8,077 nt of DNA from the NCBI GenBank assembly GCA_013329925.1, contig DUJK01000091.1:1-8077 (forward strand), written 5' to 3'. A program made the translations under genes and the position numbers. Positions 1 to 7,500 of the stretch are shown piece by piece. A model generated the notes under the pieces. The model did not search any database. It was given only the letters and a program-made list of their open reading frames with translations, and was not told the origin of the DNA. The DNA is from Candidatus Poseidoniaceae archaeon (GTDB lineage: Archaea; Thermoplasmatota; Poseidoniia; Poseidoniales; Poseidoniaceae). Position 1 is the first letter of the stretch, and each line of letters begins with the position of its first letter.

Positions 1-1292
1 GCTATCGAGAATTCGTCCTTACCAATTTGAGTTATTCCTTCATCGACTGCGGCTTGAGCAACTGCTGAAGCTTCCCAAATTAGAACTCGACGATCGAATG
101 GTTTTGGAATTATATACTCCGGGCCAAATTGCATCGTTGCTCCATCGTATGCTTCTGAAATATAATCGGGCACCGGTTGCCTCGCTAATTCAGCTAGGGC
201 TTTTGTAGCAGCCATCTTCATGTTTTGCGTGATATCCTTGGCTCGCACATCTAGCGCCCCTCTGAAAATATAGGGGAATCCAAGTACATTGTTTACTTGA
301 TTAGGATAATCTGACCGGCCGGTGGCGATTATAGCATCTTTTCTTACCTCCATTACTTCCTCCGGAGTTATTTCTGGAGTTGGGTTTGCTAGAGCGAAAA
401 TGATTGGTTTTTCCGCCATACTAGCAACCATTTCTTTGGTTACTAAACCACCTTTAGATAATCCAAGAAGGACATCCGCTCCATCTAATGCTGCCGCTAG
501 GTCTCCGTCCGCTATATCGTGAGCGAAGTCAGCTTTGTATTGGTTTAGTTCACCTGCCGATAGTCGTTGTTTGGTCAAAATACCCTTACTATCAACCATT
601 TTGATATTTTTTCTGTTCACGCCTAACGCAACATAATGAGTTGCGCAGGCTATGGCTGAAGCCCCAGCACCGAGTACAACTACTGTGATCTCTGATAATT
701 TCTTATTTTGTAATTCTGCTGCATTTATCAATGCTGCACCAGAAATTATCGCAGTCCCATGTTGATCATCATGCATAACCGGGATATCTGTCTCAGCAGC
801 TATGCGTCGTTCGATTTCAAAGCACTCCGGTGCTTTGATGTCTTCTAAGTTGATTCCACCAAAGGTTTTCGATATGTTTACCACCGTTTGGATAAATGAT
901 TCAGGGTCTTCTGTGTCAACTTCAATATCAAATACGTCAATATCTGCAAATGTTTTCAGTAGTAATCCTTTACCCTCCATAACCGGTTTACTTGCTAGAG
1001 GGCCAATATTGCCTAATCCCAATACTGCAGTTCCATTTGATATAACTGCAACCAAATTAGCCTTTGAGGTATACTTGTAAGCAGTTTCAGGCTTTTGTGC
1101 AATCTCCAAACAAGGATAAGCAACACCAGGCGAATATGCTAGGCTTAATTCGTGGGCAGTAGAGTGTGGTTTTGTGGGTACAACCTTGATTTTACCATGT
1201 GGCTTAGCCTGGTGGTAATCAAGTGCTTCTTTCTTGAGTTGTTGCTCTTTTCGCTCGTCCAATGAAACACTTCCAAGCCTCCGAAGTTGCAT
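1..1292 (-). CDS. maeB: NADP-type malic enzyme (MaeB family), 3' end cut by the window edge
   Basis: The family catalyses oxidative decarboxylation of malate to pyruvate and CO2 with reduction of NAD(P), a cytoplasmic step linking the TCA cycle to pyruvate and NADPH supply. The 430 codons visible align by eye along their whole length with the malic enzyme part of E. coli MaeB. Visible motifs: 'AYSPGVA' with the catalytic Tyr53; 'VMEGKG' with the catalytic Lys108; 'NLEDIKAPE' with metal ligands Glu150-Asp151; 'HDDQHGTA' with Asp175/Asp176; the Rossmann loop 'GAGASA' at 208-213 followed by 'VDSKG' at 233-237; 'ALANPTPE' near 300; 'TGRSDYPNQVNNVLGFP' near 324-340; and 'FGPEYIIPKPFD' at 389-400. 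The ATG at 1292 is chosen because an in-frame stop lies just upstream and because a TATA box sits about 47 bases before it; an in-frame TTG at 1331 would lie before the predicted transcript start. There is no Shine-Dalgarno motif. Many MaeB proteins carry a C-terminal phosphotransacetylase-like domain, which would lie outside the window, so its presence is unknown. NADP rather than NAD preference is inferred from similarity only. Confidence 0.95.
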   Translation of the reverse strand, partial: MQLRRLGSVSLDERKEQQLKKEALDYHQAKPHGKIKVVPTKPHSTAHELSLAYSPGVAYPCLEIAQKPETAYKYTSKANLVAVISNGTAVLGLGNIGPLASKPVMEGKGLLLKTFADIDVFDIEVDTEDPESFIQTVVNISKTFGGINLEDIKAPECFEIERRIAAETDIPVMHDDQHGTAIISGAALINAAELQNKKLSEITVVVLGAGASAIACATHYVALGVNRKNIKMVDSKGILTKQRLSAGELNQYKADFAHDIADGDLAAALDGADVLLGLSKGGLVTKEMVASMAEKPIIFALANPTPEITPEEVMEVRKDAIIATGRSDYPNQVNNVLGFPYIFRGALDVRAKDITQNMKMAATKALAELARQPVPDYISEAYDGATMQFGPEYIIPKPFDRRVLIWEASAVAQAAVDEGITQIGKDEFSI

Positions 1293-1335
1293 ACGATGTT
1301 TGATTGTTTGGGGAAGTATTGACCTTACCAACTCG

Positions 1336-1342
1336 ATTTATA
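1336..1342 (-). promoter_or_regulatory. Putative archaeal TATA box of the malic enzyme gene
   Basis: Read on the minus strand the sequence is TGTATAAATC, with the TATAAAT core at 1342-1336. If this is an archaeal box A, transcription would start about 25-27 bases downstream, near 1312-1316, leaving a leader of about 20 bases before the ATG at 1292. No Shine-Dalgarno motif is visible in that leader. The call depends on the archaeal assignment; in a bacterium the same bases could be a -10-like element, but no good -35 partner was seen. Confidence 0.5.
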
Positions 1343-1377
1343 CAGGATTAATGGTTTATTCAGCGGTTTTCATGAGA

Positions 1378-1386
1378 TTTTTAAAC
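1378..1386 (+). promoter_or_regulatory. Possible TATA-like element of the giant surface protein gene
   Basis: The AT-rich run TTTTTAAAC lies about 50 bases before the ATG at 1434. As an archaeal box A it would place the transcript start near 1408-1412 and give a leader of roughly 22-26 bases. Weaker alternatives are TTTATA at 1337-1342 (shared with the minus-strand box) and TTTATT at 1355-1360. Nothing in the sequence decides between them. Confidence 0.25.
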
Positions 1387-1433
1387 ACGAATTAGGGCCG
1401 CGTTCAAATAGTGTAAGATGCGCCAAGTTACCA

Positions 1434-1553
1434 ATGAACGGTAAGTTTCGCGTGGCATCTCCGGTTAGCGGAGCCAAAAAGGCCTTGCTACTCACTTTGT
1501 TGATGGTAATTACCTCGCTTTCTCCACTAATGACTGTAAACCCTGTTTCTGCC
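1434..1553 (+). other. Sec signal peptide of the giant protein
   Basis: Residues 1-40 show a basic n-region (Lys4, Arg6, Lys15, Lys16), a hydrophobic core about 17-33 (ALLLTLLMVITSLSPLM), and a polar c-region ending 'NPVSA' before His41. V-S-A fits the A-X-A type rule for signal peptidase I, with cleavage predicted after Ala40. There is no Cys in the c-region, so it is not a lipoprotein signal, and no twin-arginine motif. Confidence 0.87.
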
Positions 1554-4500
1554 CACGAAAATGGTAACTCTACTGTGTGGGAAAAGCAGGGTAGTAATGA
1601 CACTGGTTGGGTACAACTCGACGCTATTGGAGCAGATCCAACTATAGGAATGTCAGCCAATGCAAATTGGGGGCTCGAATTTGCCCCTGGGGCTCTCTTA
1701 TCCAATGTAACTATGGAAGTTAGAGTAAATGGCAGCGATGGAATGTTAATTCAGGAGCCGGTGATTACGGCCAGTGATGTTGGAATCAACTTATTTGATT
1801 GGAATGGGTTAGGAATGCTAGGGTCAAGTGATTCTTTTACTGGCGCGAACCCTCATTCAGGAAGATTATCACCAAACAGTGATGCTGGCGCTTATTGGAC
1901 ACTCCCCTCAGGTGCAGAAATCAATGACTTGGTTATCGAAGCTTTAGCCCCTGTTGATCCTGCAGTAACTTTTGAACCTGTAGACATTGATATTGGAGAC
2001 TATGTCATCCATTTCGTTGACGGAAGGATGTATTTGGCTATTGATAATTCCCTACTGATTATCGATTACAATAACCAACCGAAGATTATCGACATCATTG
2101 TTTTTGAGGATGCAGAAAAGATTGTTGATTTAGAAATCGATTATGCTAACCTCGTACTTCACATACTTACTAATGACGACTACTTTCATGCACTTTCCCT
2201 TGTTGATACGTCTATTTTAACTCCATTGCCAGAGACTGTATTTGACTCAGATACAATTGAGTTGGTCCAGTTTGACCAATTCATAATCGCTAGCGATGGG
2301 ACCCCTTATGCATCAAATTCCGAACGGATTGTAATCTTTGATGGTAATGATTGGAATAACTTGGTAACAAAAAGCCCGGTTGGAAGGGCACTAGATATTA
2401 TCGAAATTGGAGATATCCTATACTTTTCTTTTGAAAATGGTGGAGTACTCAGATGGGATTTAACCACAAATTCTGAATTGTCAGTTTGGTCGAGTGCCAA
2501 TAACCTACATTCTGATTCTGTTACTTCTTTCCATCTTTCTGGTAACCAACTTCTTTTGGCCTCAGAAGATGCTGGTCTAGCACGTTATGACTGGAATACA
2601 GGGTTTTGGCTCTCTACCTGGAATGATGGTAATTGGTTAATCTCAAACAATATTGCAGATATTGCCTTGTCAAATAATATTTTGATGATCTTAAATGGAG
2701 ATGTAGTCCAAACATATAACACTGCTAACGGGGTGTTTTTACAAACCTATGATTTGGCTGATTACGGATTGGTTGATGATGGCCGTAAATTATTGACATG
2801 GCCAAGCATAGGCGTAAGGTCGCCATCTTCTGAGATTGTGTTAATTAGTGACGGTGGTGGGGACTTAGCGATTCTTGATACTGCGGCAACGCCGCTTTAC
2901 CAAGGCAATATGTTGCTTGCAAGTGGACCTACCTCTGCAGACATGGATGGTGTTGTTGAGTTAGATGGTGTGCTTTTCGTTGCTGCGGACGGAATCATGA
3001 ACAGGTTTGACACTACTGCTTCAAGATGGTTAACACCTAAATTAATTGGCGATGATGTCAATCAGCTGATTACTGATGGCACTCATATCTACATCGCAGG
3101 GGAAAGCACTGGTGCTCACAAAATGCTTAGCAATGGAACCATTGTACAAACTTGGTCTAGTAATGATGGGCTATTTAGTGACAATGTGAATCGATTAGCG
3201 ATTTCTGGTAACAATTTACTTTCGGTTAACTCTGAATCAGCAATTTCAATAATTGACACAATCAGTAACTCAATAACAACTTATGATGAAAATTCTGGGC
3301 TCGGCTCATCTACAATCAAAGACATCGCTAGCTTCAACAATATCGCCTACATTGCCACATCTGATATTGGGCTGGCACGCTTTGACATGGCTAATCAAAC
3401 ATTCCTTGCACCTTGGGGCTCTACCGGAGTAAACAATGCCAATAATGTCCCTATAGCAGTGTTTGATGATATCCTGCATATGGGCCTGCCCGGCTATGGG
3501 GTTGTTAGAAAGGATTTAACAAATGGTGAAATTTTATTACCGCTAGTTGAAAATTCTGATATTAATGGTATTGAAATTCTGCCAAATGATAACGTATATG
3601 CCTTAATTTCTGATGGCTCTGCGCTGTACATCGGCGCTGATGACGGAGCAGTGAAGTGGGACGGGGTACAATCTGTAGATTTCGCTGGAAGAGGGCAAAG
3701 TTGGGTTACCCAACCAGATCAATTCTTTGACTTTGCGCTACTAGGCAACGACATCTATGTTGGCACAGACCGTGGTGTCTGTAAATATCCGACCGCCACA
3801 GTAGTTGTTGATGATTGCCAAAATGTGTATGACGGCATGCCTAATTGGGCTACATATTCAGTAGGCACGGATGGTTCACAAATTTATGGGGGAACCAATG
3901 ATGGCGTTGGTATTTTAACTGCTAATCCCTTTGAAGTAGTGGATACTTGGGAAGCCAGTGAAGATACGGACAATGCTCCAGTCGAGGTTATTGGCGATAT
4001 TGCCTATGTTGGATTAAACGGTGTAGGTATTGCCAGATATGAAATCTCGACAAATTCATGGTTGTCGACATGGACTGAGGATGATGTCTTGGATGACGGA
4101 AATCAGTTTGTCACTGGATTGGTTGCAGATATTAATCCTGATCAATTATGGATTGGTGGAGAGGATGGTTTCCAGTTAATTGATGTGGTAAACGAAGTTG
4201 AAGTTTATGATATAGAAAAATCAAATTCAATTTATCTTGGAAATGGCGAGCCATACCAGATGATTGTTTACAACGATGTTATGTATTATCATCAAGAAGA
4301 TGACAGTAACAGTTTCTATCGTATTGACCTTGTTAACTTTAATCAATTATCCAATATTGATGCTGGAATTCAACTGGATGATAATAGTGGGCCGGCTTGG
4401 GGCATGGGTTTGGTTGATGATGTAATAATGACTGGTGTGGCTTCAAATGGTGGTTTCCCTGACTATTATGATGGTCGCGGTGGTATCGCTCAATGGAACA

Positions 4501-7500
4501 TCAGTGACGATGATTGGGGTGAAAATATTGAGCCAAGTGGCCAAGTTGACCGAGTAACTGCGTATGAAACTACTACTGGTGAAATGTGGATTTCTTGGGG
4601 TGAATTAAAATTAGACCTATACGATAACATCGGGGCCTTTGTTGGCTCTTGGAACAGCGATGACGGTCTGGATTTCCCGATAAGAGAAATTATCGAATAC
4701 AATGGTGAAACTCTGTTTGCCACTGAATCGGGAGTAGCGCGATATGACGGGAATAATGGCGGTTGGCTACCTACTTGGGAAGAAAACAACGGACTACCAA
4801 ACAACGCTGGAGAGGAAATCTATGAATTGTGGACTAACGGTATTGATCTCGTCGTCGGTGGCGGCGATGGTGCAAATTTTGGTGGCTTCCAAGGTGGGGC
4901 AATTTCTCACTGGGATGGCACTAATTGGAATGTATTCACATCAAATGGCCAAAACGGAATTCAAAGAGGTTATCCAATTACTATGGCTGAATGTGGCGGC
5001 CTGCTAAATGTTGGAATTTATGACAACAATGGGGGAATAGAACAAATCGATTTGACAAATTCAACTATTGTCAATACTTTCACTCAAGCATCGCTTGGAG
5101 AAGGTGAAGTCTCTGGTGTTGCCTGTGATTCTTCAACTGATACACTCTATGTCACTTTTTACGAAGATGAGCAGCCCATCAAAAAATACAATATGAATAC
5201 TGGACTCTGGCTAGCAGATATTAATACTCAAACTCACAACCTTCCAAGCGATAGAATTTGGTGGGACGCAATTGGTTATGAGTCAGGTAAACTGATTGTT
5301 GGACATGGTCTTGGACAAGATGGGCCGAACATTATTGGTGGCGGTTATTCTGTAATATCTACTACTGGTGCAATTACCAGTCAAGTAAATTCTAACGCCC
5401 AAGGCTCCTCAGTGACCTCATTCCAATGGATTGGGGGCGGATGGTTACTTGGCCAAGCTGGAGGTTCATCTGGTTACAGCCGTGTTGATTATTTGGATGC
5501 TATCGGCCAAAGTACAGTCTACAATTTACCCGGATTAGTTAGTGGTCAAGTAACGACAATGACTGGTAATAGTACCCACCTTTGGGTTACTACCATCGGA
5601 GAGAACGTTGGATTTGGTCAATCAACTGGGGCTGGAATTTTGCAAGGTGAAAGGCAAAATGATGGTTCGGTAGAATGGCAACAAGGATGGACTTTGCCGG
5701 CAAACTCTCAAGCCAAAGATACTCAATTGGTTGGTACAGACCTATACATTTCAACTTCTCCTGCAGGATTGATGAAATTAGATACTGTTTCTGGTTCACT
5801 CAACCCAATAAACGGGGCATTGCACAATAACATGGATGGATTGAAGTTGGTTGGAACCGATTTAATCATCGGTCTACAGGGCAACTTTGGATCTTCTGCT
5901 GGAGTCCAAGTGTTTGATACCTTGACTGATACTTTTGGTAATGGCCGTCTAGTTGCTGGACTACCCTCCAACATAGTAAACGGCTTTGAAACTGATAACA
6001 ATATCATATATATCGCCACAGATGGAGGTATTGGTAGATGGTCTCTCCAAACCAATGATTGGTTAAATCCGATTACTAGTACAGATGGCTTGCCCTCAAA
6101 TATAATTCAAGATCTCGTCTACGAAAGCCCTAATCTATGGGCCGCCACACCATCTGGATTAGTAAAAATGGACACTGGTACTGCTTCGATCAACACGCTT
6201 ACCAGTGCAAATGGCATGATCGGAACATCTACTTGGGGTTTGATAAAAACCACCGATAATGTTGGAAATGTCCAAATCCATGTTAGTCACAACGGCGCTG
6301 GAAGTGAAAGACCGGGTATTTCTAGCATCGATGAAACGTCCGGATTAGTTATTGCGACTCATAGATTTGACCAACTACCATCCAATACAATTACGGCGGT
6401 AGCTAGTGATTTCTGGGGCTTACACATTGCTACTGATGTTGGTCCTATGACTCATTGGAATGGTTTGAATAATCAGTTTGAAGACGGTGCATCTGCATTC
6501 CAAATATCTAGTTGGCCAATCGAACAACTTGTTAGTAATGGTGATCAAGTAATGGCTATTGGCAATAATGTTGTCACCATACTGGAAGCAACAACGCCAG
6601 CACACTCTGTCTCTAAGGTATTCATCATACCAGATGTCACTTTAACTGGCGGAGATATATCTTCTGATTATCTGTGGATAGCCACCGATGATGATGGTCT
6701 ATTTGGTTGGATGAATAATCCACAATGGACGCCGCTAGAAAGATTTGAGTTGCGCAGGGCTAATCCTCTTAACATGGGATTCAACTTAGTAAATTTAGAC
6801 ATTACAAACATGACCCACCCTGGTGTTCAAATTCAACTGGCTGATACGGTAAATCCAATCACTTTAGACCAAGAGAGCGGAACCCCCGGTGTCCACAACC
6901 TGTTATTCCAAGGCGTGCCGTTAGCGTTTTCCTCGCCTGTCAGTGGTGCTGCGACCTGGGCACAATCTAACAGTTTGAAATATGCAGTAACACTCAATCT
7001 ATCAGATGACCCACAACTATCCAATACTCTACAAGCAGCAGTTGATAATGCCGTTCAAATTAACGGCACCAAATTTGTTCAATTGAACCTCCGTTCACCG
7101 ATTAATGGCTCATTAGAAGCAAGAATTACTTATGATTACATTAAGTTAGAAACTCCAATCGACCTTACTAATCTTGTAGACCGTCCTGATGATGGCGGTG
7201 GCGCATTAACTGCATCTTGGACTCTAGTTCATGATGATGACTTTGCCAGATATTTGATTTACGTCAACGAAGGTCCGTTCACCAGTGCCTCGGGTACATC
7301 CGACATCACGGCTGATGACTTAGCAGGTAGAGTGGTAGACAAGACCATCTCCTTGCATAGTAGACTGCAAAGTGAGGTAACCACTGCTAATGGAGTTCCA
7401 TTGACTGATGGAGTTGCTTATCATGCTGTAGTTGTAGTTGAGTATGATGATGGGCGGCTGGGCAATCCTTCCATGCAACTAGGCCCGGCAATTCCTACTG

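Larger units (their letters stand above)
1293..1433. other. Divergent intergenic region between the malic enzyme and the giant surface protein
   Basis: This 141-base gap lies between two diverging start codons and must hold the promoters of both genes. It is AT-rich around 1336-1390, with TATA-like stretches on both strands. No inverted repeat of clear operator type, no RNA gene and no convincing ribosome binding site were seen. Two tiny ATG-initiated frames lie in the leader of the plus-strand gene, at 1372-1395 (seven codons plus stop) and 1418-1444 (eight codons plus stop). The second overlaps the real start at 1434 in another frame. Confidence 0.8.

Noticed and set aside
322..1080. Two plus-strand open frames (322-522 and 802-1080) opposite the malic enzyme
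   Set aside because: They lie antisense to a clearly conserved coding frame, are Ser/Ile-rich in the way antisense shadows are, and show no domain or start signal.
1297..1331. TTG at 1331 as the malic enzyme start
   Set aside because: It would add 13 residues not matching the family and would lie upstream of the transcript start predicted from the TATA box; the ATG at 1292 fits better.
1989..6728. Hybrid two-component sensor (Bacteroidetes-type HTCS) as the identity of the large protein
   Set aside because: The propeller tract is about twice as long as usual, it is followed by several FnIII modules, and no transmembrane helix or histidine kinase is seen before the window ends.
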